Of a stretch of 64,000 nucleotides of DNA, positions 24,310 through 35,735 are shown one piece after another (position 1 is the first letter of the stretch; each line of letters opens with the position of its first letter). The DNA comes from Macrotis lagotis (Eukaryota; Chordata; Mammalia; Peramelemorphia; Peramelidae). The position numbers and the translations under genes were made by a program. The notes beneath the pieces were generated by a model. That model made no database searches and was not told the origin of the DNA. It worked only from the letters and a program-made list of their open reading frames with translations. The stretch covers positions 621,717,156 to 621,781,155 of the forward strand of contig NC_133666.1 of the NCBI RefSeq assembly GCF_037893015.1. The letters run 5' to 3'.

Positions 24310-25500
24310 ACTCTAAAAAAAAGAATAAAACTTGGGGCAGAGCTTTGGGGGACGTCCACTTGACATGAGACTGAAAATAAGAGAAGCAAAAAAATAATAT
24401 TAAAAGAAATTATCCTCATTATTCAAGTAAAACATATATGGATTTTGAAGGGGCAATCTAAAAATTATAGATCTTCCAGGAGGATACTATAGGACCAAAA
24501 AGCTTAAAAACCTAATGAAGAAAATAGAAGAGGACTCTAGAATATGTGAACATAGAAAATGAAATTCCAATTCAAAGAATCCACAAATTTCTTCCAGAAA
24601 AATACCCAAGCCTAAAACTCCAAGACATATAGTGCTTAAATTTAACAATACAATTCAGAAACAAGTTCTGCAAGCCATTAAGAGAAAATCGTTCAAAGGA
24701 AAGCATTCTGCACTTAACTGGAAAAAGGAGAGGGAATGGAAAAAAATCATTGGAACTCAGGATGCAGTCCAGAGTGATCTACCCTGCAAATCTGAGTTTA
24801 AAAATATAGGACAAAAGTTGGACATTCAATAATAAAGATGAGTTTGAAACATTCTTTAGAAAGAAAACCAGAATAGAAGAGATTACTTGCTTCTGGAATA
24901 TTCCAAACAAGAGAACTGAAGTAATAGTAATGCTATGACAACAGGAAAGTCTTTCTAAATATATACAAGGAGAAAGGGATGAAGGCAGAAATCTGGTAAA
25001 GGTAACAATGAAGAGTCAGAAGGGAGTACTATGAACAGATTCTGGCCATAACTCTTCCTAAAGGTGAATGCTTCTTTTGTTGGGATTACTTTAGAACAAG
25101 ACAGAGAGTGGCAGGGGGATATAGAGGAGAGACTGGTGTGCTAAGGGTCAAATCAAGGGCTAGCAATGATGGGAAAGTAATTTCTGTGTGAAGATCCTAC
25201 AGGACAGGATTTATGGAGGATAGGGGAAAAGACTGAAAAAGAGGAGGAAAGGCGGTCTTACTTCGGAGATAAAGGGGAAGGAATTTCACTGATGAATGCT
25301 TTTGTGAGGAAAGGGAGATGAGGGTCTTATGCTAAATGAGGTCTCAAAGTTTTGATGATGCTTTTGTTTTTTCCAAGTTAGAGGATGGTTAGAAAGAAGG
25401 GGAGAAATAAAGATATGATAGCTTAAAAAAAGGAAAAGAAATAAATGAAAAGAGGTTAACAGGACATCTTTGTAAGTTATATGTTGAATTTATTATATGT
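24310..25500 (+). pseudogene. Decayed L1/HAL1-type ORF1 element with 3' region
   Basis: Plus-strand frames around 24420-24830 show the ORF1 order NLKII-LPG, then RIHKFLPEKYPKPKTPRH, then VLKFNN and VLQAIKRKSFKGKH, all with stops. A purine-rich tail without RT follows to about 25480. Its family differs from the copies at 30-48 kb. Confidence 0.5.
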
Positions 25501-25512
25501 TTAAAAAGAAAT

Positions 25513-25675
25513 GGGGGGGGGGAAGTTAGGTGGCACAGTGGATAGAGCATTGGCCCTGGAGTCAGGAGAACCTGAGTTCAAATCCAACCTCAGACACTTA
25601 ATAATTACCTAGCTGTGTGATTTTGGGCAAGTCATTTAACCCCACTGTCTTGCAAAAGCAAAACAATAAAAAAAG
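25513..25675 (+). mobile_element. WSINE1-type SINE
   Basis: Plus-strand copy preceded by a G run, with GCACAGTGGATAGAGCATTG and an A-rich tail. Confidence 0.9.
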
Positions 25676-25839
25676 ATAAAAAATAAATGCAGGTTAAATA
25701 AAATAGGGATTCAAAGATTCATGTACAATTCCCTTTTCTATTTTATTATTTATATAGAAATGCTCATTTTATTTGTTTTTGCTTAAGCTCTAATTTTTTT
25801 AAATTAGATTAAAATTTTTTAAAATTAGATTTAAAAAAT

Positions 25840-26000
25840 CATTGGTCTAGAGTCAAAAGTTCATTAAATCTTTCTTTTAGTTGTATCTACCAACAGGTCA
25901 TGAAACCTCCCTGATCTGTTTCCTTATTTGTAAAATGAGATTAGATTAGATACCTTCTGAGGTCTTTTCCAGTTCCAGATGTGTTGTCCTCTGTGATTTT
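25840..26000 (+). mobile_element. MIR-related SINE tail
   Basis: CTTATTTGTAAAATGAGATT, then TACCTTCTGAGGTCTTTTCC and AGTTCCAGATGTG. Confidence 0.6.
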
Positions 26001-26459
26001 CTGTTCCTGGCCAGTCATTCTTCAGATCCCATCTACTCATGCAGCCTGACCATCTTGTCATCTGCCCTGTTGTTAACACATAATCCATTGTCCATCACCA
26101 CTTCCTGCTATTCACACAGTTCTGGTAACTGTAGTCATGTTAATGTTACCTCTGGTATAGTAAAGGACATATCAATCAGCTCTCCTGTGTTTCCATTTAA
26201 TATCCCAGACCAAAACATCCCTCCCTGGCCACATGATAGGTGCTGGCAAGACTCAATTTCATTGTTTTCAGGACTAGATTACTTTTATATTTTATATTTA
26301 TTTTATATGTATATTTACATTTCATATTCCTAAGGCTCAGCACAGATGAAGCTTGACAGTAACATTTCTTCATTGTTAAGAATGTATTTATACTTTACAT
26401 GTTAAAATGTGGTTATATTAATTATGCCCCATTTGTTTTCTCATTTTTATTCTATTTAT

Positions 26460-26755
26460 GTGTACTGAGGGTTTATTTGGGGACTGTAACCCAAGGGAGT
26501 TCGTGTTGTGGGAATGAGTATATAAAGGTTATTTCACTGGACCTCCTTTGGAAACTTCAGAGAAGGTCTCCACAGACAACTGTGTCTCAGTTCTAAAGGA
26601 CCTGTCCTTTGAGATGACCGAGCAATCCCTTCTTCACCGTTAAGCAGGAAGAGTCAAAGACTCTGTAACTTCACTCATTAACCTGTACCTCTCCCCATTT
26701 CTGATTTCCCCTTGTAATAAAGAGCCCTCTTCTCTCACTTCTCTTGGTACAGACC
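26460..26755 (+). repeat. Possible solo LTR (TATA - polyA signal block)
   Basis: A TATA-like GTATATAAAGG at 26518-26528 is followed about 190 bp later by AATAAAG (26717-26723) and a CT-rich stretch ending CCCCAACA. This spacing resembles an LTR R region. No terminal TG/CA pair with a TSD was established and no internal gene is present. Confidence 0.35.
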
Positions 26756-27369
26756 CCAACATTCCATCAGGCCATGTAACTAGGGCTTGCTGCAGCAGCT
26801 GAACTTTTTTTGATTCTATGAGGCAGCGGTGAGGAAAGTGCATTCCGGGTAACTCCCCTCCCCTGCTTGCTTTACAACAGGTATAGGGAAATAAGAGTGA
26901 GTGCAAAACCCAAAGGAAGAAGATGAAATACCACATTTGGGAAATCACACACAGAGTGTGTGAAGGGTGGTAAAAAGAAGCAAACAGAAAATTAGGTTGG
27001 AACCAGATCAGATGGGACTGTATATACTAAGATGAAGAGTTTTATTTCACCCTAGAATCAAAGGGAGGTTTTATGAAGGCTGGTGTGGTCAGACCTGTTA
27101 CATCTTGCAGTTTAAGTGATTTTTTCTTGTCATAATTATGTTTAACAATAATATGTGAGATCTAGAGTTCTCCTTGTCTAGTCCATGGACTCTTTTTCTT
27201 TGAAGGGAGATATTTGCTTTTATAATTATTCCAGGCTTTTGGGGGGAATTTTCTGAAATATAGTGATTAGATTTTTTTCTTTAAATTTTCTGGTATTTCT
27301 GGTATTTCTGGTATTTCACTGGACCCTGAGATCTCTCAGTCTTGTTCTCTTAAGATTTGACTGGATAAA
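26756..27369. other. No gene recognised; old repeat traces
   Basis: 26985-27110 has the GATCAGATGGGACTG, TTTATTTCACCCTAGA and TGGTCAGACCTGTTACAT pattern of a common old mammalian repeat. The rest is unassigned. Confidence 0.45.
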
Positions 27370-27460
27370 TAGAGCAATGTGGTAGAAAAAGTGCTATATT
27401 TAAAGTCAGAAGACTTGAGTTTGAATTCTGCTTCTGTGACCTAGTACTTGTGTGACCCTA
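27370..27460 (+). mobile_element. tRNA-headed SINE head fragment
   Basis: AGTCAGAAGACTTGAGTTTG and AATTCTGCTTCTGTGACC, a MIR-like head. Confidence 0.55.
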
Positions 27461-27499
27461 AAGAAGGAAAGCTAGAAAGAAAAGAAGAAGAAAAGGGAG

Positions 27500-27665
27500 G
27501 AAGGGAAGACCATTTATTAAGCCAGTCATGCTGAGTGATTTATAAATATCTCATTTGATCCTCACAATCCTGGGAAATAAATGATATCATTATCCCCCTT
27601 TTATAACTGAAGAAACTGAGGCAAATAGAAGTTATGTGACTTGTGTAGGTAACAGCCAATAAGTG
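27500..27665 (-). mobile_element. MIR SINE
   Basis: Inverted: TCATTTGATCCTCACAATCC, then GAAGAAACTGAGGCAAATAG. Confidence 0.78.
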
Positions 27666-27717
27666 GGGAGTAAGGCATCAAGAATGAAGAGTAAATACAG
27701 GGACTTGCCAGAGCTCG

Positions 27718-27719
27718 CG

Positions 27720-27767
<48 letters not shown>
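27718..27767. repeat. (CT)n microsatellite
   Basis: About 24 uninterrupted CT units in the 5' part of a HAL1-like element. Confidence 0.97.
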
Positions 27768-27768
<1 letters not shown>

Positions 27769-27800
27769 AAACCTCCAAATACCATTAAATAATGACTCTA

Positions 27801-27935
27801 GGGTCACTAGGTGATAAAGTGGATAGAGCACCGGCCTTGGAGTCAGGAGATCTGAGTTCAAATTAGACCTCAGACAATAATTATCAAGTTGTGTGACCTT
27901 GGGCAAGTCACTTAACCCCTTGCCTTGCAAAAAAA
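27801..27935 (+). mobile_element. WSINE1-type SINE inside HAL1-like 5' UTR
   Basis: Plus-strand copy. Flanks AATGACTCTA (27791-27800) and ATTGACTCTA (27936-27945) are the host element's own sequence. Confidence 0.9.
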
Positions 27936-28740
27936 ATTGACTCTAAAGTTCTAGACTGGCAGAACCCACAAAAAGACTGAGTGGAACAATTTTCCATCAC
28001 AAGACAACTTGGAAGATCTGGGGGAAGGGTCTGCTTCTTTGGGGTGAGAGAGAGTGCAGAGCAGCCCAGGTGCACTGGAGTCAACAGCTTCCAACAATGC
28101 AAAAATAAGACAGTAGGGCAACTGGGTCAATGGTAACAGTCTCCACGTCTCTCAGCCCATGAACAGTAATGGGGTCAGAAGGAGATTTCAGGGTGTCTTT
28201 GCTATCAGGACTCTGTTACTTTGCCCATACTCAGATCTAGGTCTCAGTCACAGAAAGAGGAACAGAAGCACAACAGAACTTACTGCCACAGTGGAATAGA
28301 GAACCTTCCTCACAGTTTCAGGGCAGGAAGGTCACCCACCAACCCAAACATAGTCTAGGAGAGTAGTAAAAATCTCCCTTTAGATTATAAGATCTTGGAA
28401 GAATTGAAAACTTGCAGGTCCCTAGAAGTATCTCTGAGAACAGATGCAAAAACTGTCAAAAGCTTAGGACAGTGCATCCTCCACCCTGGAAGCAGAGCCT
28501 TAGTTAAACGGAGAGATAAAATCAAGTCATAGGCTAAGGAAATGAGCAAACAAAGGAAGTAAAAAACTGACCCTAGACAATTACTTTGTCATAAGATCGA
28601 AATACATACTATGAAGAAGATAACAAAGTCAAAGATATTTCCAAAGCCTCCAAGAAAAAATATGAATTATTCTCACAGAAGAGCACAAACAGAATTTTGA
28701 AAATCAAATAAGAGAAATAGAGGGAAATTGCTAGGCAGTT

Positions 28741-30298
28741 TACTTTGAGAAAGGACCTCAGTGTCTGGTGTCTTCCTAAGACAATTTAAGTGGAAGCAAT
28801 TCAGTTTCCTGACATGGTACTGGTAAACTGTCCAGGTTTCATAGGCATATAGCAATGAGGTCAACACAATGACTCTGTAGACCTTCAATTTGGTGGTCAG
28901 TCTAATAACTTTTCTCTTCCATACTTTCTTTTGGAGTCTCCCAAATCTTGAGCTAGTCTGGCAATACAGGTGTCAACCTCATTGTCAATATGTACCTCCT
29001 TGGAAAGGACACTGCCAAGGTAAGAGAACTTGTCCACAGTACTCAAAACTTCTCCATTTGCAGTAATCGATAGCTCCACATATGGATGGAGTGGTGCTGG
29101 CTGATGGAGCACCTGTGTTTTCTTGGTATTAATAGACCAAAATTAGCACAAGAAGCAGAGAATCGATCCATACTTTGTTGCATCTCAGCTTCAGAGGACT
29201 GCGTTGAGTGTATGATCATGCAACAACACTTTCTCCACTTTGGTCTTGGCTTGTAGCCTTTTTAAGTTGAAGAATTTGCCATTGGCACGGTAGCTGACTT
29301 TGAGATCATGTTCATCCTCAGTGAAGGCCTTTGATAACATGGCTGAAAACATCATGATAAAAAGTATGGGATCAGGGTCATATCCTTGTTTTACTACATT
29401 GGTACTGGGAAATCTCAAGAGCATCATCCATTATCCAGAACCTGGGTATGCATGCTGTCATGGAATAGTATAATACTGATGAACTTCTCCAGGCAACCAA
29501 ATCTTGACATAATTTTCTGTAAACCCTCATGACTGTTGGTATCAAAGGCCTTGGTGAGATCTACAAATGTTGTAAATAGAGCTCTATTCTGTTCTTGGCA
29601 TTTTTCCTGGAGTTGTTGGGCAGCACACAATGTATCGACTGTTCCTCTACCCCTTCTGAAGCCACACTGGCTCTCAGGGAAGTGAGCAACTTCCAGTTTA
29701 TTGAGAAGAACTCTGGAAAGAATCTTACCAACCTAAAAGAGAAATATCCCCTGTGATTGTTACAGGAAAATCTATTCCCTTTACCTTTCTAGAGATGGAC
29801 GATGGAGGCATCCTCAAATTCTTGGGGGAATAACCGCTTCATGCCATATAACCTGGAAAATTTCAGTCTGTTTTTGGATGAGCAATGGACTCCTCTCCTT
29901 ATAGATCTCAGCTTGAATAGAATCAACAATAGGTGTTTTGCCATTTGAAAGGAGACTAATGGAATCCACAACCTCTTCTTCAGATGGAACTTCACCTAGG
30001 GTCTGATTGACTTCAACTTGAGGGAAATGGTCAGTGGCTTCTGCATTGATAGATGATGGGTTGTTAAGAACACTATGGAAGTGTTCAGTCCATCTCTCTA
30101 GGATCATGGCCCTATTGTTAATCATTATGGATGCATCAGCACTGAGTAGTTGAGATGAACCATAGGTCTTTGGCCCATAAATAGCCTTCAGGGCATCATA
30201 AAAGCACTTTGGTTTGTTATTGTCTGCATAAAACTGAATTTCATCTGCCTTCTTACTGAGTCAAGAATCCTGTAACTCTAAGCTTCTCTTCTACTTTA
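28741..30298 (-). mobile_element. RTE-clade LINE, reverse-transcriptase fragment
   Basis: On the minus strand, reading from 30290 down, successive frames show the RTE linker (KADEIQFYADNN, CFYDALKAIYGPK), LLSADASIMI and EVPSEEEVVDSISLLSNGKTP. The RT follows, with the FVDLTKAFDT palm motif (about 29560), the VxKQGY palm motif (about 29390) and the C-terminal YETWTVYQYHVRKLNCFH segment (28888-28760). Frameshifts separate the pieces. It lacks the extreme C-terminus, the 3' UTR and the 5' endonuclease. A short continuation may lie at 33311-33345 beyond the HAL1-like insertion. RTE elements encode the machinery used by RTE-tailed SINEs such as those at 0.1, 22.9 and 61.0 kb. Confidence 0.85.
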
Positions 30299-30702
30299 CT
30301 TTTTTTCACTTTTAACATTTTATTTGTTTTCCAATTATATACAATAGTAATGTGTACCCACCATGTACCCATCTACAATTTCCCCCCTCCTCCCTTCCCT
30401 CCCCCCAGAAGGCTTTCTGACAGTCTCTACATTGTTTCCATGCCATACATTGATGTAAATTGAATGTTATAAGAGGAAACATAAGAATAAACATGACCCC
30501 CTTCCCCTCCCCAAGAAGATGGGAAATCTCAAGAATAGAGAGACAGAGAGAAAAAAATGTACTTTAGTCTGTGTTCAGATTTCAATGGCTCTATCTCTGG
30601 GACTTTATCATAAGTCCACCAGAGAAGTTGCTTCAATATTTTTCCCTCAGTTGCTATTACTAGCTGTACCTCCACTCTATTTCTCCCCACTCTCATTTAT
30701 TC

Positions 30703-30704
<2 letters not shown>

Positions 30705-30768
<64 letters not shown>
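30705..30768. repeat. (CT)n microsatellite
   Basis: About 31 CT units; (GA)n on the strand of the HAL1-like element, in its purine-rich spacer. Confidence 0.97.
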
Positions 30769-30769
<1 letters not shown>

Positions 30770-31369
30770 TTCATCTGGCCCTGTCCAAAAGTGTGTTGAA
30801 TCTGAGTACCTTCTCCCTCGATCTTCCCTCTCTTCTATCACCTATTACCCCCTTCCCTCCCCTCATTCCCCCTCATCCCGTCCCTTTCCTCCCATCCTTC
30901 TCCAGGGCAAGATAGATTTTCTCACCCTATTAAGTGTATATGTCATTTCCTCCCTGAGCCATTTCCTATGAGAATAAAGGCTCACTTATTCCCCCTTGCC
31001 TTCCTCTCTCCCCTCCATTGAAAAAGCTTTTTCTTGACTCTTATGTGAAATCTCTCAGCTTCTTCTTCATCTCCTTTTCCTTCCTCCCAGTACTTTCCCC
31101 CATTGCCCATTGACTCCATCCCTTTACCACATCATACCATTATATTCTGCTCCTTCCTATGTTTTGTCTATATATGCTCCTCTAATAGCTCTTATCAATG
31201 AGAAAGTTCATATGAGTTATCAATATCTTCTTCCCATGCAAGAATACAAACAGTTCAATATCATTAAGTTCCTCATAGTTAGTTCTCTTCCACCCCCTCT
31301 ATGGTTCACCAGAATCCTGTACTTGGATATACAGCTCTGGTTGTTTCAATAGGAAAGTTTGAAAGTCCC

Positions 31370-31500
31370 CTGGATAAAGCACTGTCCTTGGAGTCAGGAG
31401 TACATGAGTTCAAATCCCGCCTCAGACACTTAATAATTACCTAGCTGTATGGGCTTGGGTAAGCCACTTAACCCCATTGCCTTGCAAAAACAAAAAAAAA
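31370..31500 (+). mobile_element. WSINE1-type SINE in the end of HAL1-like ORF1
   Basis: 5'-shortened copy beginning at TGGATAAAGCACTG, inserted antisense to ORF1. It supplies the spurious last codons of that frame. Confidence 0.9.
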
Positions 31501-31502
31501 AA

Positions 31503-32490
31503 TGTCCCTCTTTTTCCCTGAAAGAGGATGTTCAGTTTTGCTGGGTAGTTGATTCTTGGTTGTAAACCAAGATCTTTTGCCTTCCAGAATATCATATTCC
31601 AATCTCTACAAGTCCTTAATGTAGATGCTGTCAGATCCTGTGTAATCTTGATTATGGAGCCTCTGTTGTTGAATTGTCTGTTTCTGGCAACTTTTAGAAT
31701 TTTCTCTTCGATTTGGGAGTTTTGGAATTTGGCTATAATATTCCTGGAAGTTTTTCTTTTGGGATCCCTTTCAGGGGGTGACCAGTGAATTCTCTTGATT
31801 TCTATTTTACCCTCAGCTTCTAGGATCTCAGGGCAATTCTGCTGTATTATTTCTTGAAAAATGAAGTCTAGGCTCTTTTCTTGGTTGTGGCTTTCAGATA
31901 GTCCAATAATTTTTAAATTATTTCTTCTGGATTTGTTTTCAAGGTCGGTTGTTTTTCCAATGAGATATTTCACATTTTCTTCTAATTTTTGGCTTTTTTG
32001 GAAGAGTTTTATTTCTTCCTGATTTCTTGCAAAGTCATCAGCTTCCTTTAGTTCCATTTTGCATTTGAAGGAGTTATTTTCTTCAGAGAGCTTTTTTATT
32101 TCCTTTTCCAGCTGGACAATTCTGCTTTTTAAGGCATTCTTATCCTCATTTGCCTTTTGTTTTGCTTTGTCCATTAGGCCTAAACTGGTTTTTAACATTA
32201 TTTTCTTCAGTATGTTTTTGTATATCTTTCACCAAACTTTCGATTTGGTTTTCATGATTTTTTTTGTATCGCTCTTATTTCTCCTCCCAATTTTTCTTCC
32301 ACCTCCCTTAATTGCTTTTCAAAGTCTTTTTTTTGAACTCATCCATAGTCTCAGTCCATTTTCTATTTCTCTTGGAGGTTTTGGATACAGAAGCTTCAAT
32401 TTTGTCATCATCTGAGTATGTGTTTTGAGCTTCCATGGGACTAAAGTAATTCTCTATGGTCAGATTCTTCTTTTTCTGTTGTTTACTCAT
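31503..32490 (-). pseudogene. ORF1 of the minus-strand HAL1-like element, one internal break
   Basis: The frame opens with MSKQQKKKNLTIENYF at 32490. It is broken between about 32308 and 32200 and then open for more than 200 codons. The second part has a coiled coil (NALKSRIVQLEKEIKKL), the RRM start RRNNLKIIGLSES, the SPPERDPKRKTSRNIIAKF linker and the C-terminal ITQDLTASTLRTCRDW and FQGKR motifs. This is L1 ORF1 domain order. The last codons of the open frame come from the inserted SINE (31370-31500) and are not original. Confidence 0.82.
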
Positions 32491-33150
32491 TTCCTCAGCC
32501 CATGACTAATTTACAGCACTTCCAAGGTTTTGGGGTTTTTTTGGGGGGGGACGCCCCACTGGGACCTTTATTCCTCCAATGTCTTATACTTTCTTTCTTG
32601 CCTGTGCTTTGATATGTAGATGACCACAGCACTGCCCTCTGCCCTGGGACTATAAGGAGGGATCCAGCTATCTTAGTATGGAAGCCCAAACTACAACCTG
32701 GGTCTGAGCATAGGCAAACAGTAGAGTTCTACCCCAGGGAAAGCAGAGAAATCTCTGCAGACTTCCTTTACCATCTCTGAGAGTGCAGGCGCTTTCTCTG
32801 GATTCTCGCTGCAGGTTCTGTGGCCATGCTCCTCACTCCACACACACCCAGGTGCAGCAGAGTTCTTTCCCCGCCCCTTCAAGCTGTTGCTGGTGATTTC
32901 TGGGCTGTGCTGGGCTGTGCTAGGCTGGGACGTGGCTTTTTCCCAACCCTTGTCCTGGTGAATCACACCTTTTCCATGGAACTTCTAAGTTATCTTGGAC
33001 TGGGAAAATGTATCACTCAGTCTTTCAGAGGGTTCTGCCCCACTAAATTTTGTCTAGAGCCATCCTTTGTTTGCTTTTTGGGAGTTTGGGTGGTAGGCAT
33101 TCTCTGGGAATGCTGTCTTCACACCATCTTGGCTCCGCCCTCTACTTTTT

Positions 33151-33297
33151 GTTTTTTAGTTTTTGCAAGGCAATGGAGTTAAGTGGCTTGCCCAAGGCCA
33201 CATGGCTAGGTAATTATTAAATGTCTGAGGTCAGATTTGAACCCAGGTACTCCCGACTCCAAGGCTGGTGCTCTATCCACTGTGCCACCTAGCTTCC
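33151..33297 (-). mobile_element. WSINE1-type SINE at the HAL1-like 5' junction
   Basis: Inverted copy with a perfect 13 bp TSD CCCTCTACTTTTT at 33138-33150 and 33298-33310. Confidence 0.95.
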
Positions 33298-33339
33298 CCC
33301 TCTACTTTTTAAGGAATTAAATGCTGTCTTTTAAAAATG

Positions 33340-35705
33340 ATGGCTCTATAAGAAATCAAGAAACAATAAAACAAAATCAAAAGAATGAAAAATAGAAGAA
33401 AATGGAAAATATCTCAGTGGAAAAACAACTGACCAGGAAAACAGGGGAGATAATTTCAAAATTATTGGACTATCTGAAAGCCGTGGTCAAAAAAAGAGCC
33501 TAGACATCATCTTTTAAGAAATTATAAAGAAAACTGCCCTGCTATTCTAGAACCAGAAGATAAGCTAGAAATTGAACCACCAATCCTAAAAGTGATCCTA
33601 AAATGAAATATTATATTATAACCAGGAATATTATAGTCAAATTTCAGAGCTATCAAGTCAAGGAAAAAACATTGCAAGCAATCAGAAAGAAACAATTCAA
33701 TCATCACGGAGCCTCAAAGGGATATAACACAACATTTAGCAGCTTCTATATTAAGGGATCATTTATGATATTCCCAGGGGCAAAATAGCTTGAATTACAA
33801 CCAAGAATCAACTACCTGGTAAAACTGAATATATTCTTTCAAGGGAAAAGATGGACATTCATTGAAACAAGGGATTTCCAAACTTACTTGGAAAGACCAG
33901 AGTTGAAGAGAAAAATCTGATCTTTAAATATGAGACTCAAGTGAAGCATAAAAAGGTAAACAGGAAAGACAAATCATAAGGGACATAATGATGTTGAACT
34001 ATTTATATTCCTGCATAGAAAGATAATACTGATAACTCATATGAACTTTCTCATTTTTTAGGACATTTAGAAGGAGCATATTATATCACAAGCACAGGAG
34101 GGAATTAAATATGAAGGAATAATATATTTAAAAAGATGGAGTTAATGGATGAGAGAGGAAATACCAAGAGAAAAAGAAAGAGGGAGGTAGAAGTATTAAG
34201 TTATTTCACATAAAAAAAGGCAGCGGCATGGAAAAGAGGGGAGCTGAGAGAGAGAGAGTGAATGAGTCTTATTCTCATTGGAATTGACTCAGAGAGGGAA
34301 TAACATACACACTCAATTGGGTATAGAAATCTATCTTGCCCTAGAGAAAAGTGGGAGGTAAAGAGGATGGGAGAAGAGGGAGAGGTGATACAAGGGAGGG
34401 AAGATTGTGGGAGGGGGTAGTTAGATGTCAAACACTTTTGAGAAGGGACATGGAGAGAGAGAATAGAATAAATGGGGGGGGTGAGGGAAATAGGATGGAG
34501 GGAAATACAGTTGACAATAGCAACTGTGGGAAAAAAATATTGAAATGTTTCTCTGATAAAGACCTTATTTCTCAAATATAGAGAACTGAATCAAATTTAT
34601 AAATAAATAATAACCATTCCGCCAATTGATAAATGATCAAAAGATATGAACAGATTTCAGATGAGGTTATCAATGCTATCTATGGTCGTATTTTTAAAAG
34701 ACCTAATTTGGGCCAGCTAGGTGGCACAGTGATTAGAGCACCAGCCCAGGAGTCAGGAGGACCTGAGTTCAAATTTGACCTCAGACATTTCATAATTGCC
34801 TAGTTGTGTGACCTTGGGCAAATCACTTAAACCCATTGCCTTAAATAAATAAAATTTTAAAAAGAAAGTTAAAAAAAGGCCCAATTCACTATTGATAGGA
34901 GAAATGAAAATGAGAACAATTCTGAGATAATACCTTATATCTATTGGATTGACTAATAGGACAGAAAGAGAAAATGACAACTGTTGGAAGGTATGTAGGG
35001 AAATTGAGTCATTAAATTACTGTTAGGGGTGTTGTGAAATAATTCAACAATGCCATAGAGCAATTTGGAACTATGTCCAAAGGGTTATAAAAGCATATCT
35101 GCCCTTTGACCTCACATTGCCAAGACTAAGTCTATATTCTGGAAAATATAAAAAAAAACAGGAAGGAAAAGGACCTATACACAAAAGGATATTTATAGTA
35201 GCTCTTTTCTGATGTCAAGGAACTGGAAATTGAGGGGATGTCCATCAAGTGGGGAGTGTCTGAACAAATTGTGGTATGAGATTATGTTGAAATGCTATTT
35301 TTCTATAAGAAAAGGTGAAGAGGATGCTTCAGCTAACAAACTTGCAAGAGCAGATGGAATGGGAAATGAACCATATACAAAATTACAGCAATAATGTTGG
35401 ATGACCAACTGTGATTCTCAGCAAAACTGTGACCCACAACAACTCTAAAGGACTGATAGTAAAGAATACTATCCATTCCAAAAACAGGACTGCTGATATC
35501 TGAATAGAGATTGAAGCATCCTTTTTTTACTTTATTTTTCTTGAGGTTTCTCTTTTTTTGGGTCATAACATGACTACTATGATTGTGTTTACCATATTAT
35601 GGAACATTTTTCTCAGTGAGGATGAGTGGGATGAGAAGAAGAAAGAAAATTTGGAATTCAAAGGTTTAAAAATGAATATTAAAACTTGCTTTTACCTGTA
35701 ACTGG
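33340..35705 (+). mobile_element. 3' part of a HAL1-like element: ORF1 C-half, spacer, ORF2 C-terminal remnant, tail
   Basis: 33350-33920 is a stop-ridden ORF1 (GDNFKIIGLSES, NIIVKFQSYQVKEKTLQA). 33930-34540 is the same purine-rich spacer as at 47.6-48.1 kb, including CTCATATGAACTTTCTCATT and AATAGCAACTGTGGG. It then joins directly to the C-terminal third of L1 ORF2 (34550-35450; SDKDLISQ at the joint, WKLRGCPSSGECLNKLWYE near 35220) and ends in a 3' UTR. Endonuclease and RT are absent, so this copy keeps more of ORF2 than the other HAL1-like copies. A SINE interrupts it at 34709-34872. Confidence 0.75.
34709..34872 (+). mobile_element. WSINE1-type SINE inside a HAL1-like element
   Basis: Plus-strand copy. 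TSD AAAAGACCTAATT (34696-34708) and AAAAGGCCCAATT (34873-34885). Confidence 0.9.
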
Positions 35706-35735
35706 GGAAAAATAAAATAAAAAAAGACACAAAAA

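Larger units (their letters stand above)
27690..28740 (+). mobile_element. 5' part of a plus-strand HAL1-like element
   Basis: From about 27946 to 28740 the sequence parallels the 5' UTR of the HAL1-like element at 44.1-45.0 kb: both have ACAACTTGGAAGATC (28005, 44163), a shared CAAAAGCTT block (28457, 44775) and CAATTACTTTG (28579, 44881). It enters ORF1 at about 28542 (ATGAGCAAACAAAGGAAG) with stops. It ends abruptly at about 28740 against RTE sequence; the rest of the element resumes at about 33340. A SINE (27801-27935) and a (CT)n tract (27718-27767) lie in its 5' UTR. Confidence 0.7.
30299..33140 (-). mobile_element. HAL1-like (half-L1) element with ORF1, spacer and L1 tail, no ORF2
   Basis: Read on the minus strand, the element begins GGCGGAGCCAAGATGG (33140-33124), has a 5' UTR to about 32491, ORF1 at 32490-31500, the purine-rich inter-ORF spacer (31350-30640), then directly a 3' UTR ending in an A-rich tail (AATAAAATG near 30316-30325). 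An 8 bp TCTACTTT occurs at both ends (30290-30297, 33141-33148). No endonuclease or RT sequence is present between ORF1 and the tail. The last 120 bp resemble the tail of the full-length L1 at 50.5 kb (ACATGGAAACAAxGTA, GACTGTCAGA, a G-rich run, then AATTGTA). A SINE sits in the end of ORF1. Confidence 0.82.

Noticed and set aside
27601-27930. 109-codon frame with an Arg-Glu run
   Set aside because: Built from a SINE, a (CT)n tract and a MIR read in antisense.
30519-30971. 150-codon plus-strand frame with a long Leu-Ser run
   Set aside because: The Leu-Ser run is the (CT)n microsatellite; the rest is antisense HAL1-like spacer.
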